Shown in pieces: positions 46,131 to 55,946 of a stretch of DNA of 64,000 nt. Every line of letters starts with the position of its first letter. The first letter of the stretch is position 1. The notes beneath the pieces were generated by a model. It saw only the letters and a list, made by a program, of their open reading frames with translations, was not told the DNA's origin and ran no database searches. The translations under genes were made by a program, and so were the position numbers. The DNA is from Planctomycetales bacterium 10988 (lineage in GTDB: Bacteria; Planctomycetota; Planctomycetia; Pirellulales; Pb10988), in the NCBI GenBank assembly GCA_009664345.1, contig CP043547.1:6414709-6478708 (forward strand), read 5' to 3'.

Positions 46131-47294
46131 TTATGTTTGATTTTCTTCCGAGGCTTCTTCCTCGTGAACAAATAATTCTTTCAGCGATTTAAAGAAACTT
46201 TTCCGGCGAGGGCTGACATTCGCATGTTCTTCCTCGGCCAAATCTCGCAAGAGTTCTTCTTGCCTGGTGTTCAATTTCTTGGGCACTTCCAAAATCACTT
46301 GAACGATCAAGTCGCCAACGCCTCGATGTCGCGGGTCAGGAAGTCCTTTGCCGCGAAGACGGAAGAGTTCGCCGGACGGCGTCCCTCGGGGAATGTCGAG
46401 AGATTCAGGACCATCAAGGGTCGGAATTTCCAACGTCGTTCCGAGGACGGCTTGCGTATAAGTAATCGGAAGTTCGCAAATTAGGTGTTGGCCATCCCGC
46501 TTAAAGAGGGGATGCTCTTTGATGCGAATATTGACATAGCAATCACCGCGGGGGCCTTGCGGGTCGGGACTGGGATTACCTTCGCCACGAAGGCAAATTT
46601 GCATTCCATCGTCGACCCCGGCGGGGATACGAACCTCGATTGTGGCATCTTCCGCCACAGTTCCTTTACCGTAACAGTCCACACAAGGGGAGCGGATAAT
46701 GGTTCCCTTGCCACCGCACGAGGGACAAGCTGACTGCACCCGGAAAAACCCGCTCGACCGCATCACTTGACCGACACCCCCGCACATCGAACAGACTTCG
46801 GGATCACTGCCCGGTGCCGAACCACTACCGGAGCAAGTCGGACAAGACTTTTGTCGGGAGACCTTGAGAGTTCGCGTGCAACCGCGAGCTGCTTCTAGAA
46901 GATCGAGTGTCACTTCACAACCGACATCGCTTCCGGCACGAACACGACGACCGCCGCGACGACGTCCCCCGCCGCCAAACATATCGGCAAAGCCTTCCCC
47001 AAAGATATCGCCGAAGGCGGAAAAGATATCATCGAGATTATTGAATTGTGGTCCGCCCGCCCCGCCTTCCAGCCCGGCATGACCGTAGCGATCATATCTC
47101 GCCCGTTTCTCTGGGTCGCTGAGGACTTCGTAGGCGAGGGCCGCTTCCTTGAAACGAGCCATTGCATCATCGTCACCGGGGTTGCGGTCCGGGTGGTATT
47201 TCAAAGCAAGCTTTCGGTACGAGGAAGAAATCTCGCGATCCGAGGCGTCTCGCTTCACTTTCAAAACTTCGTAATAGTCAACTTTAGTAGACAT
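46131..47294 (-). CDS. dnaJ: Chaperone DnaJ
   Basis: The ATG at 47294 starts MSTKVDYYEVL; a longer frame begins with TTG. The 387-residue product has a J domain with HPD (KYHPDRNPG), a Gly/Phe-rich region, four CxxCxGxG zinc repeats (CPTCSGSG, CSMCGGVG, CPSCGGKG, CVDCYGKG) and a C-terminal substrate-binding part. It is the full type I DnaJ that stimulates DnaK. Confidence 0.96.
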   Translation of the reverse strand: MSTKVDYYEVLKVKRDASDREISSSYRKLALKYHPDRNPGDDDAMARFKEAALAYEVLSDPEKRARYDRYGHAGLEGGAGGPQFNNLDDIFSAFGDIFGEGFADMFGGGGRRRGGRRVRAGSDVGCEVTLDLLEAARGCTRTLKVSRQKSCPTCSGSGSAPGSDPEVCSMCGGVGQVMRSSGFFRVQSACPSCGGKGTIIRSPCVDCYGKGTVAEDATIEVRIPAGVDDGMQICLRGEGNPSPDPQGPRGDCYVNIRIKEHPLFKRDGQHLICELPITYTQAVLGTTLEIPTLDGPESLDIPRGTPSGELFRLRGKGLPDPRHRGVGDLIVQVILEVPKKLNTRQEELLRDLAEEEHANVSPRRKSFFKSLKELFVHEEEASEENQT

Positions 47295-47595
47295 GCAGTC
47301 GCTTTCTTCCGAACTCGGAAAGAGAGAATCGGATAGAAACAAAAGGAGTCAGCCGACATCGTGTGGGGATCGGCCTGTCAAAGACAATTCGTTGAGAGCT
47401 TGGAGTTCAGGAAGAAATTCTCTGAAAGTAGAACGTCTTGCTGAAGCCCAAGCAGGCTTCTCGCAATAGTAAAAAGTAGTTTTTGATTTTCGAAAAAGAT
47501 TCGCAGAACGGGCCACCCGCAGGCAACCCGTTCTCGAATCTGATTTCCATAGAAAGATAGCTTACTCGATGAAAGCGTTCTTTCCGAGATCGAAG
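47295..47595. promoter_or_regulatory. Gap between groEL2 and dnaJ
   Basis: The 301-base gap holds a terminator on the minus strand (47493-47534), a palindrome variant AAAAGTAGTTTT (47472-47483) and probably the promoter of the dnaJ-grpE unit. A short leader frame (TTG at 47342) is not convincing. Confidence 0.45.
47493..47534 (-). terminator. Probable terminator of the groEL-groES-groEL2 unit
   Basis: On the minus strand AGAACGGG (47534-47527) pairs with CCCGTTCT (47512-47505) around a 14-base loop, followed after seven bases by five T. It lies 60 bases after the groEL2 stop codon, so the chaperonin genes and dnaJ-grpE are probably separate transcription units. Confidence 0.7.
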
Positions 47596-49221
47596 TTAGC
47601 GAATGCTGCCTTCGACGGCTTTTTTCTCAGCGTCATGATCATCGAAGTTGGTGACCAGGCATTCGGTGGTCAAAAGCAATGCGGAAATACTGGCGGCATT
47701 GCTAAGAGCCGAACGAGTCACTTTCAACGGATCGACGATGCCTGCTTGAAGCATGTCGGTGTAGACACTGGCGTTGGCGTCATAACCTTCGTTGCCGGTG
47801 GTTTGACGAACGTTGTCGACCACGACGGAACCATCATCGTTGCCGCAGTTGTCCGCAATTTGTTTGAGCGGAGCACTCAAGGCATTGAGAACGATACGGG
47901 CACCGACGGCTTCATCGCCATCGAGTTCTTCGACCAACTTTTCGATTTCTTGTTCGCAACGAATGTAAGCAACGCCACCACCGGGCAAGATGCCTTCTTC
48001 CACCGCGGCTCGGGTGGCATGAAGGGTATCTTCGACACGGCCTTTGGTTTGCTTCATGTCGGCTTCGGTATGAGCCCCGACGGAGATCACCGCGACGCCG
48101 CCGGTCAATTTGGCGAGGCGTTCTTGGAATTTCTCTTTGTCATATTCGCTATCGGTTTGTTCGATCTGTTTGCGAATTTGGGCGATGCGGGCCTCTAAAG
48201 CTTCGCTGCTGCCGGCCCCTTCAACGAGGGTGCAGCTATTTTTGTCAACCTGGACGGTTTTGACACGACCGAGGTGCGACAAAGTGAGGCTTTCAAGTTT
48301 GATGCCGAGGTCTTCGCTGATCATGGTGCCTTCGGTGAGGACGGCAATGTCACCCAACATGGCTTTACGACGATCGCCGAAACCAGGGGCTTTGACCGCA
48401 CAGCAGTTCAAAACGCCACGAAGACGGTTGACGACCAGAGCAGTCAAGGCTTCGCCTTCGACATCTTCGGCGATGACCAACAGCGGCTTGCCTGCTTGGC
48501 TGACCTGTTCAAGGATCGGCACAAATTCACGCAAGTTGCTGATCTTCTTTTCGTGAATCAAGACGTAAGCGTCTTCGAGTTCACAAGTCATATCGGCAGG
48601 CTTGTTGACGAAGTAAGGCGAAAGATAACCTTTATCGAACTGCATCCCTTCGACGAGTTCGAGAGTGGTTTCCGTTCCCTTGCCTTCTTCAACGGTGACG
48701 ACGCCATCTTTGCCGACTTTTTCCAAAGCATCGGCCATCAGTTGACCAATTTCTTTGTCGTTGTTGGCACTGATGGTTCCGATCTGGGCAACTTCTTCTT
48801 TGCTGCTGATCGGCTTGGCGATGCTCTTGAGATATTCGATGGCTCGTTCGGTGGCTTTTTCGATTCCACGACGAATGGCCATCGGGTTGGAACCCGCGGT
48901 GATGGTGCGAATACCTTCTTTGAAGATCGCACGAGCCATCACGGTGGCGGTGGTCGTTCCGTCGCCGGCGATGTCGGAAGTTTTGCTAGCAACTTCGTTA
49001 ACCAACTTGGCGCCCATGTTTTCGAATGGGTCTTCCAGTTCGACTTCTTTACTGACGGTGACGCCATCTTTGGTCACGGAGGGACCGCCGAAGGACTTAT
49101 TAATAATGACATTGCGACCCGTGGGCCCCATGGTGACCGCCACGGCATTGGCAAGTTGATCGACGCCGCGAAGCATTTTGTCGCGGGCACGATCGTCAAA
49201 CAAAATCTGTTTGGCCGACAT
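47596..49221 (-). CDS. groEL: Chaperonin GroEL, second copy without Gly/Met tail
   Basis: The 541-residue product has the GroEL pattern ([41 protein letters not shown] in part, [16 protein letters not shown]) and closes with [17 protein letters not shown], lacking the GGM repeats of the first copy. GAAGG precedes the ATG. It lies 79 bases after groES. Paralogues with divergent tails often differ in clients or assembly; that is an inference here. Confidence 0.95.
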   Translation of the reverse strand: MSAKQILFDDRARDKMLRGVDQLANAVAVTMGPTGRNVIINKSFGGPSVTKDGVTVSKEVELEDPFENMGAKLVNEVASKTSDIAGDGTTTATVMARAIFKEGIRTITAGSNPMAIRRGIEKATERAIEYLKSIAKPISSKEEVAQIGTISANNDKEIGQLMADALEKVGKDGVVTVEEGKGTETTLELVEGMQFDKGYLSPYFVNKPADMTCELEDAYVLIHEKKISNLREFVPILEQVSQAGKPLLVIAEDVEGEALTALVVNRLRGVLNCCAVKAPGFGDRRKAMLGDIAVLTEGTMISEDLGIKLESLTLSHLGRVKTVQVDKNSCTLVEGAGSSEALEARIAQIRKQIEQTDSEYDKEKFQERLAKLTGGVAVISVGAHTEADMKQTKGRVEDTLHATRAAVEEGILPGGGVAYIRCEQEIEKLVEELDGDEAVGARIVLNALSAPLKQIADNCGNDDGSVVVDNVRQTTGNEGYDANASVYTDMLQAGIVDPLKVTRSALSNAASISALLLTTECLVTNFDDHDAEKKAVEGSIR

Positions 49222-49300
49222 ATTACCTTCTCTTATGTTTTGAGTTAATGTTGTGAACCATTGTCAGTTCGCTGAAAGTTAAGGCTTCAGCGGGAGAAAA

Positions 49301-49594
49301 CTAGGCGCTGACGACTTTGGCGAGGATATCCGATTCACGCAAAATCTTGATGTCTTTGCCTTCGGCTTCCAGATCGGTGCCGGAGTATTTGCCGTAAAGG
49401 ACTTCATCACCAACAGCGACGGAGAGTTCGCCACGGTTGCCATTATCGAGAAGTTTGCCGGGACCCACGGAGATCACGCGGCCACGTTGGGGCTTTTCTC
49501 GGGCGGCTTCGGGAAGGACAATCCCGCCAGCGGTACGTTCTTCGGCTTCGACAGGTTCGACAACAACGCGGTCATCTAAAGGATTAATTGGCAT
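49301..49594 (-). CDS. groES: Co-chaperonin GroES
   Basis: The 97-residue product has the GroES pattern ([25 protein letters not shown], shown in part as [12 protein letters not shown]) and [13 protein letters not shown]. It closes the GroEL cavity. It lies between the two groEL genes. A gapped palindrome variant AAAATGTACTTTTT (49607-49620) lies just upstream of its start. Confidence 0.96.
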   Translation of the reverse strand: MPINPLDDRVVVEPVEAEERTAGGIVLPEAAREKPQRGRVISVGPGKLLDNGNRGELSVAVGDEVLYGKYSGTDLEAEGKDIKILRESDILAKVVSA

Positions 49595-49670
49595 TCTTCG
49601 TTTCCTAAAATGTACTTTTTATAAAAGAGTGTTGATTGAATCGTATGAAAGGGTGCGAGTCGGGAACAGT

Positions 49671-51374
49671 TTACATCATGCCGGGCATGCCCATTCCACC
49701 CATGCCTCCCATTCCCATACCACCCATGCCGCCCATTCCTCCCATACCACCGCCCATGCCGTGGTCATGGTGATGGCCGCCGTCTTCGTCTTCTTCGACC
49801 GGAATATCGCAGATCAGCGATTCGGTCGTCAAAAGCAAGGCAGCGACACTCGCAGCATTTTGCAAGGCGGTTCGCACGACTTTGGCAGGATCGACAACCC
49901 CGGCTTCGAGGAGATCGCCATATTCGTGCTTGTCGGCGTTGTAGCCTTCATTGCCGGAAAGCTTGCGGACGCGATTAACAACAACCTTGCCATCGATCCC
50001 AGCGTTTTCGGCAATACTGCGGAGTGGGTATTCCAAAACTTTGCGAATGATGCGGGCCCCAGCAGCTTCATCGCCAGGAAGTTCAAGCGAATCTAAAGCG
50101 GATTCACAACGGAGTAAGGCGACCCCACCACCGGGGACAACGCCTTCTTCCAACGCGGCTTGCGTGGCGGCTTTGGCATCGTCAATCAAAGCTTTTCGCT
50201 CTTTCATTTCCGATTCGGTCACGGCACCGCAGTTGATTTGAGCAACCCCACCGGCGAGCTTGGCCAGGCGTTCTTGCAATTTTTCGCGGTCGTAATCGCT
50301 ATCGGTTTCTTCGATTTCCGCACGAATTTGGTTGGCACGACCTTGGATTTTTTCGGTCGAACCGCCTCCTTTGACCACCGTGGTATCTTCGCTGGTGATG
50401 ATGATCTTTTCAGCGGTACCGAGGTTGGAAAGTTGGACATTGTCCAGTTTGATGCCGAGGTCTTTGAAGATCGCCGTGGCATCGGTGAGGACGGCCAAGT
50501 CTTCCATCATCGCTTTGCGTCGATCACCATAGCCGGGAGCTTTCACAGCGGAAGCTTTAATAATGCCTCGCATGTTGTTCACAACGAGGGTCGCCAAGGC
50601 TTCGCCTTCCACGTCTTCGGCGATGATCAACAGCGGACGATTTTGCTTGCTGACCATTTCCAAAACGGGAACGAGCGGTTTGACCGAGGTGATTTTCTCT
50701 TCGAAGATCAAGATCAGGGGATTTTCCAGTTCACAGACTTGGTTGTCTTGATCGGTGACGAAGTGCGGGGAAAGGTAACCGCGATCGAATTGCATCCCTT
50801 CGACGACTTCGACGGTCGTTTCCATTTGTCGGCCTTCTTCGACGGTAATGACGCCGTCTTTTCCGACTTTCAGGAAGGCATCCGCCAAGACGCGACCGAT
50901 TTCCGGATCATTGTTTCCGGCGATGGTGGCGACTTGTTCGATCTCTTTACGGCTTTCAGAATCGATCGGTTTGGCGACCGACTTCAATTGCTCGATCACA
51001 GCTTCAACGGCTTTGTGAATGCCGCGAGAAAGTGCCATCGGATCGGCACCGGCGGCGACCATTTTCAGGCCTTCTTTGAAGATCGCTTCCGAAAGGACGG
51101 TTGCCGTGGTAGTTCCGTCACCGGCCACGTCGTTGGTTTTGCTGGCGGCTTCTTTGACCAGTTGGACGCCGAGGTTTTCATACGGATCATCGAGTTCGAT
51201 ATCTTCCGCAACGGTCACGCCGTCTTTGGTGACTTTCGGGGACCCCCACCCCTTGTCGAGCACCGCGTTGCGACCTCGGGGCCCAAGCGTGCTACGCACC
51301 GCCCGAGCAAGTTTGGAGACGCCACTGGCGAGTGCCTGGCGAGCGTCATCATCAAAAATCATTTGTTTTGCCAC
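49671..51374 (-). CDS. groEL: Chaperonin GroEL, copy with His/Gly/Met-rich tail
   Basis: The 567-residue product starts with GTG behind AGGAGG ([15 protein letters not shown]) and has all GroEL motifs ([48 protein letters not shown]). Its tail carries GHHHDHGMG followed by repeated GGM units (about 35 residues). It is first in the groEL-groES-groEL2 block. GGM tails are usual; the His cluster GHHHDH is not and could bind metal. Confidence 0.96.
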   Translation of the reverse strand: MAKQMIFDDDARQALASGVSKLARAVRSTLGPRGRNAVLDKGWGSPKVTKDGVTVAEDIELDDPYENLGVQLVKEAASKTNDVAGDGTTTATVLSEAIFKEGLKMVAAGADPMALSRGIHKAVEAVIEQLKSVAKPIDSESRKEIEQVATIAGNNDPEIGRVLADAFLKVGKDGVITVEEGRQMETTVEVVEGMQFDRGYLSPHFVTDQDNQVCELENPLILIFEEKITSVKPLVPVLEMVSKQNRPLLIIAEDVEGEALATLVVNNMRGIIKASAVKAPGYGDRRKAMMEDLAVLTDATAIFKDLGIKLDNVQLSNLGTAEKIIITSEDTTVVKGGGSTEKIQGRANQIRAEIEETDSDYDREKLQERLAKLAGGVAQINCGAVTESEMKERKALIDDAKAATQAALEEGVVPGGGVALLRCESALDSLELPGDEAAGARIIRKVLEYPLRSIAENAGIDGKVVVNRVRKLSGNEGYNADKHEYGDLLEAGVVDPAKVVRTALQNAASVAALLLTTESLICDIPVEEDEDGGHHHDHGMGGGMGGMGGMGGMGMGGMGGMGMPGMM

Positions 51375-51757
51375 AGTGTCTTCCTCCTAGCGAAAGATTC
51401 AGGAAGGCGAATTGGAAAGATCCCTCGCATGGGTACATGCGAACGACATTAGAATAAGGGGGATGTAAATTCAGGATGAGTTGCCGACTTTGGCAGCCAG
51501 CAACTTTGCTATCACTAAAGGCAATTCCTATGCCAAATCGTCTTGGAGGTGAGTTAAGTCAATAAATAACAGAGACTTAAATTGTTTCATCTATCTTGAA
51601 CCAAGAGGCTGTTTAAGCTGGCATGTCATTTTGGCAGTTTGTCTGACTGGTGAAGACTCTCTGACAAACTGGCGGTGGCTTCGGCAGGAAGAAGTAGAAG
51701 TGAAAAACAGGGCGTTATAGGCGGTAAAATACTTATAACGCTTAGAAAAAGTGGAGA
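51375..51757. promoter_or_regulatory. groEL upstream region with inverted repeats
   Basis: TCGCATG-GGTA-CATGCGA (51425-51442), 7-bp arms, lies about 50 bases before the groEL start and is a candidate operator. CAGTTTGTC/GACAAACTG (51635-51643, 51663-51671) is a second inverted repeat, close to the upstream gene. I found no CIRCE element (TTAGCACTC-N9-GAGTGCTAA). Confidence 0.45.
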
Positions 51758-52063
51758 TTATCCAAGCAGGAAAACAAGCAGAATCACCGCAATCACGACG
51801 AGTACAAAACACCCCATGAGCGTGAAGGCACCCATGGGGTTATAAGTTGGCATAAGATCGCGATATTGCGGCTGGATCGCCATCCATTGGGCGAAGCGAT
51901 CGACTTCATCTTTCGATTCTTTGAGACCTTCGCCCGTCTCCGCCCGGACGGATTTAATGGCTTGAATCTTTTGCTTATTAAGAAGAAGTTGCGTGACTTC
52001 CTCTCGAAGCGACTCGCTCCAATGTTGACCCGGAGCGGAGTTGAAATTTTGGTCGAAGGACAT
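51758..52063 (-). CDS. Small protein with L7/L12 C-terminal-like domain and membrane anchor
   Basis: The 101-residue product has a segment like the ribosomal L7/L12 C-terminal fold (LLLNKQKIQAIKSVRAETGEGLKESKDEVDRF, part shown as KIQAIKSVRAETGEGLKESK), then one C-terminal membrane helix (TLMGCFVLVVIAVILLVFLLG, about 20 residues). It follows the M42 peptidase gene by 42 bases and is presumably cotranscribed with it. The function is unknown. Confidence 0.75.
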   Translation of the reverse strand: MSFDQNFNSAPGQHWSESLREEVTQLLLNKQKIQAIKSVRAETGEGLKESKDEVDRFAQWMAIQPQYRDLMPTYNPMGAFTLMGCFVLVVIAVILLVFLLG

Positions 52064-52105
52064 CCCATAACTTTCTAAAGAAGAATCAAAGGGGAAAGAA
52101 AAAGT

Positions 52106-53170
52106 CTACGGGATAAAGTTATCGTCCGGTTTCATTTCGGCAATGGTGCAAGCCAACAATTCCGCCGCACTATCGAGGTCTTTGAGGGAGATAATTTCCA
52201 CCGGAGTATGCATATAACGGAGCGGAATAGAAACCAAGGCCGTCGCCACGCCGCCGCGATTCACTTGCAAAACGTTTGTATCATTCGGTTGAGCCTTGCC
52301 GCTGGCGGCATATTGGAAGGGAAGTTCGTGCTTCTCCGCTGTCTCTTCCAAACGCTGCACAAGTCGAGGATTCATATTCGGTCCATGCGGGACGACCGGA
52401 CCTTTGGAAAGCGCCACATCGCCGGCAATTCGTTTATCCACGGTCGGACAGTCGGTTGCATGCGTAACATCAATCCCAAAGCCAACTTGCGGATCAACGG
52501 AGAACGCACTTGTTTTCGCCCCGCGAAGTCCGATCTCTTCTTGTACGGTGGAGACCGAAAAGATGCCACATTCCGGATTGCGGCTCGAAGCCCGGCGAAG
52601 GGCCTCCATCACGACCCAAACGCCGGCACGGTTATCCATCGCAGGCCCGCAGACGAGTTGGCCAGGCATTTCACGAATGCCAAGTTCCATCGTTACCATA
52701 TCGCCGACTTTGACATATTCGTTCGCTTCATCTGCCGAATTGACGCCGATATCGATCCAAAGGTCATGAATTTTAGGGACTTGCTTCCGTTCTTCAGGAG
52801 TTAAAAGGTGAATCGCTTTCCGCCCCAACGCACCGGAAACAGGGCCATTTTTCCCCCAGATCAATACCTTTTGACCAAGTAGAATCTGAATATCCCAACC
52901 CCCGACCGGCACGACCGAGATAAACCCGCTGGGATCGATATAATGCACTAAGAAGCCAATTTGATCGCAGTGACCGGCCAACATGATACGGAAGGAAGCA
53001 TCGGGATTGACCGCCGCGATGACATTGCCATGAAGATCAGTCGTCACCGAATCGGCAAACGGTTTGACAAATCCCCGGACCTTGGCTTGCACTTGTTGTT
53101 CGTATCCAGAGGTCCCCGGGGTCGTAATTAATTCCTCAAAAAAACGGCGAGATTCCGTCTCCATGCTCAT
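52106..53170 (-). CDS. M42-family metallo-aminopeptidase
   Basis: The 354-residue protein has the M42 metal sites: AGHCDQIGF (near residue 66), AMDNRAGVW (near 170), VQEEIGLRGA (near 205), GIDVTHATD (near 230) and RYMHTPVE (near 320). Such enzymes form large cytoplasmic dodecamers that trim peptides. The gene is followed by the L7/L12-like gene. Confidence 0.93.
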   Translation of the reverse strand: MSMETESRRFFEELITTPGTSGYEQQVQAKVRGFVKPFADSVTTDLHGNVIAAVNPDASFRIMLAGHCDQIGFLVHYIDPSGFISVVPVGGWDIQILLGQKVLIWGKNGPVSGALGRKAIHLLTPEERKQVPKIHDLWIDIGVNSADEANEYVKVGDMVTMELGIREMPGQLVCGPAMDNRAGVWVVMEALRRASSRNPECGIFSVSTVQEEIGLRGAKTSAFSVDPQVGFGIDVTHATDCPTVDKRIAGDVALSKGPVVPHGPNMNPRLVQRLEETAEKHELPFQYAASGKAQPNDTNVLQVNRGGVATALVSIPLRYMHTPVEIISLKDLDSAAELLACTIAEMKPDDNFIP

Positions 53171-53395
53171 TCAGTCCTTACAATTCAGGTAAATCGGCTC
53201 ACATCAGGTTTGTAATGTCGGGGCAACCAGCACGTTGACCACATTATGTTACCTCAATTGTGGCCAGATTTCCCCCTTTCAGCAACCACCGGAATCAAAC
53301 GTTGAGGAAAACGTATTGGCTCGTTTCAAATCATCCGGCAGAATAATCTGAAATCAATTGAATCGATGTAAATCCACTAGAAGCGAAAAATACTG

Positions 53396-53902
53396 ATGTC
53401 TGACTTTATGCTAGAAGATGGGATTTGGAAAAGTTCTCAACCAATACATTCACTTGGTTTGCGTTCGATCAACGTCTATATAATGCAAGAACAAGCGGAG
53501 CCAAGTTTCGCACAACTAAATACACTTTCTAACTTTCAATCCCTTTCATCATCTGGCCTCCAAGCGGAGCTAAATCCATACGCAATTAAATACTTTCAAT
53601 CTATCGATTTAATTGTCGATTTGGCCGAGGAAGGAATAGAGATCGATCCTTCAACGATTGAAAAATATTATTCAATTGAGTCAATTCTTATTCCCCAATT
53701 GCTTCATTGTACTGATAGGTTTGTTTTTCTCTCAGCAAACTGTGAGTGGGAAGAAGAACACGGGATGGAGTTTCTGCTCATGAACGAAAAAGTGTTATGG
53801 TGCGGTGACCACACAACTCTGGCATTTAGTAAACAATGGGAGCAAATCTTATTCTCTGAAAGTGTTGACAGACGCAAGATGATTCAGTCAATACTTGGCT
53901 AA
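53396..53902 (+). CDS. Unknown AT-rich small protein (168 aa)
   Basis: The 168-residue product is mixed alpha/beta, with SANCEWEEEHGMEFLLMNEKVLW in the second half (shown in part: CEWEEEHGMEFL), a pattern seen in several small immunity-like or DUF6985-like proteins; I am not sure of either. It converges on the 558-residue orphan with about 17 bases between stops and shares its AT-rich composition. Confidence 0.55.
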   Translation: MSDFMLEDGIWKSSQPIHSLGLRSINVYIMQEQAEPSFAQLNTLSNFQSLSSSGLQAELNPYAIKYFQSIDLIVDLAEEGIEIDPSTIEKYYSIESILIPQLLHCTDRFVFLSANCEWEEEHGMEFLLMNEKVLWCGDHTTLAFSKQWEQILFSESVDRRKMIQSILG

Positions 53903-53919
53903 TCACAAACTTTTTTTAG

Positions 53920-55596
53920 TTAGCCTTCTTCGTATGATTGAAGAAACATCAAATGCCCAAGACATCGCTCCGCATCTTCCCTTTTACCTTTTTCTAAATA
54001 GGCAACGGCTAACAGCGAATAATTCTCGATGAATGATTTTATGATATACTTTCTTTTTCTACTTTTCATTTCGATGAGAGACTGAATCTTATCATAGGTA
54101 ACACGCTCGATTTCAAGCAAACTTTTGATAGAAAAATCTATATACTCAGGATAGAACCTTAAATAAAATTCAGCATCATGTTCCATCTCTGACCAGTTAA
54201 TTTCCTTGATGATCTCTTTCGCTCTCTCGGGGCGATTCACAATTCTTGCTGCTTTAGCCGCATGTATTTGGATGCCAACAATATTAAGTCTGTCTGCAAA
54301 CTGTTTGCATTTTTCTTGCAAAGGATGATCCATCATATACAAGACTGCATTCAAAGTTAATGGATAAGATAGTTTCACTTTTTTATAATAGTTAAATAAT
54401 TCATTCGTCGCGTCTTCAACGTTGATATTCAGGCATTGTGTTAACCATGGCAGCCAGTTGGCGAAATCTACGCCTCTAAGGAGTGGTGTTAACGCGGTTT
54501 CAGTTTCAGCTATCTTCGGAATGATTTCATGCAAAAATGCGCTGCCACCCAACCGTTCTATAATGTTCAAGGAGAGAGGTGGTCCAGTGTCGTTCCAAAT
54601 TTTATATTTAGAAACAATATGATGATAACGAAATTCGTCTTTACCCCAATCAATGATAGCTTGATTCGCAGTTTTTTTGGAAGTAATCTCATCGCCTAGG
54701 CAATATTCAATAATAGCAATGGCAATAAGGATACAAGCAGTTGAATCATCCGAATAGAGATCTAAGAGTTGTTTTTTTATGTACTCAAGCCATGCATAAT
54801 CTTGAAAATGGTATCCTAGCCGAATACAAGCATCTGCGGCATAATGAACTTCTTCAGAATAATCAAAAGAATATTGTTCTAGCAACTCGTAATCGTCTGG
54901 CTTGGCTATCATATTATCAAACGATTCGAGACATAATGTAACTAAAGGATCATCATAAGGTAACTGTAGTTCTGACAACGTGTCGAAGATTTTAAAAAAA
55001 GGCTCTGCTCTGTTAATCACACTAAATTCTGTCTTTAAGACAACACTTAGAAATTTTTCTATAATCAGTAACAGTTTACTTTTTTGTTTAGCACCTGAAG
55101 CCTTATATAGTTTCATCAAACTTGGAATGGCCGAGGATGAACCTGGGGGTAATTCTTGTAGATATTGATAGGCCTTTTTGAGCTTTTTCTTCTCAATAAA
55201 AATATCTACAACTTGGATTACTTCTTGAGCCCCGGAGATTAGCATGATCTTCTTACTGGAAATGTGACAGCCAACCATTTTTGCCCAATAGGCATTCCAC
55301 CGTTTAATATTTGGCTGATCCAACATCTTCCGGACATACGATTTACTCAAGGAGTCGCCATGCAAAAAAAGGAGTCGAGAAATCACTTCTTCTTCTAATG
55401 GCTTTAAGCATGCGTTTTGATTTGCTTCATCTGCAAGGATTGTTAAATACTGATAAGCAATCTTTATCGATAAATCATCCAGATGCTTCAGCGACCTAAG
55501 AATCCCAAGAGAGTCCCCTGAATAAAAATTCGAGAGTGCTTCACGAAAATATCGACAGGCGACCGAATCCGAGCTTTTTGGGCGTGAACCTTTCAC
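53920..55596 (-). CDS. Unknown helical protein (558 aa), AT-rich
   Basis: The product begins with GTG and is almost entirely helical, rich in Leu, Ile and Lys, with regular helix-pair spacing that suggests a HEAT/TPR-like solenoid. I recognise no family or catalytic motif. The base composition is much richer in A+T than the neighbouring genes, which suggests transfer. It faces the 168-residue orphan. Confidence 0.6.
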   Translation of the reverse strand: MKGSRPKSSDSVACRYFREALSNFYSGDSLGILRSLKHLDDLSIKIAYQYLTILADEANQNACLKPLEEEVISRLLFLHGDSLSKSYVRKMLDQPNIKRWNAYWAKMVGCHISSKKIMLISGAQEVIQVVDIFIEKKKLKKAYQYLQELPPGSSSAIPSLMKLYKASGAKQKSKLLLIIEKFLSVVLKTEFSVINRAEPFFKIFDTLSELQLPYDDPLVTLCLESFDNMIAKPDDYELLEQYSFDYSEEVHYAADACIRLGYHFQDYAWLEYIKKQLLDLYSDDSTACILIAIAIIEYCLGDEITSKKTANQAIIDWGKDEFRYHHIVSKYKIWNDTGPPLSLNIIERLGGSAFLHEIIPKIAETETALTPLLRGVDFANWLPWLTQCLNINVEDATNELFNYYKKVKLSYPLTLNAVLYMMDHPLQEKCKQFADRLNIVGIQIHAAKAARIVNRPERAKEIIKEINWSEMEHDAEFYLRFYPEYIDFSIKSLLEIERVTYDKIQSLIEMKSRKRKYIIKSFIENYSLLAVAYLEKGKREDAERCLGHLMFLQSYEEG

Positions 55597-55946
55597 TATG
55601 TACCTACTTCCATCATACCAGCACTAGCTATATCAATAAGAGAATCTTCACACTATAGAACAGGCTCCTCTAATTGGGGAGTTGAATTAATACAGAGACT
55701 CTCATTTCTACCAATCTGAGTAATTATGACATTTTTTGAGGAATCATAACAAAGAAATAAAGCAGGCGACTTTTCGCTTGGACTTGACGTAAGCGTTTTT
55801 GGGAGACAAACTAACGTGTCCTCCAGCGATTTTCCCCTGAGTGTTTTTAAGAGTGCGTGGTCAAAGGTATTCGAGAGCCGATATTTCCAAGCGTTCACCG
55901 ATTGTTGAGAGGTTTTGGCCACTACTTCTAAGAGTTTGAGGCGTGC
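55597..55946. other. Gap with a possible gene remnant and a MITE
   Basis: Downstream of 55850 lies MITE-like element 4. Between 55653 and about 55850 the minus strand holds an open frame (LKTLRGKSLEDTLVCLPK, ending in LEEPVL) that could be the end of a gene cut by that insertion; it has no start of its own. Confidence 0.35.
55851..55928. mobile_element. MITE-like element 4 (78 bp)
   Basis: The left end GAGTGCGTGGTCAAAGG and right end GGTTTTGGCCACTACTTC pair as inverted repeats, flanked by TAA on both sides (55848-55850, 55929-55931). It ends 18 bases before the start codon of the zinc-ribbon membrane protein gene, so it may carry that gene's leader. Confidence 0.82.

Noticed and set aside
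48274-49248. 324-codon open frame opposite groEL2
   Set aside because: Same artefact: antisense of a well-supported chaperonin gene, no ribosome site or motif.
50160-51452. 430-codon open frame on the plus strand opposite the first groEL
   Set aside because: It mirrors the groEL codon usage; GroEL is supported by clear motifs and long antisense frames opposite groEL are common artefacts.
51375-51500. CIRCE element before groEL
   Set aside because: The TTAGCACTC-N9-GAGTGCTAA pattern is not present.
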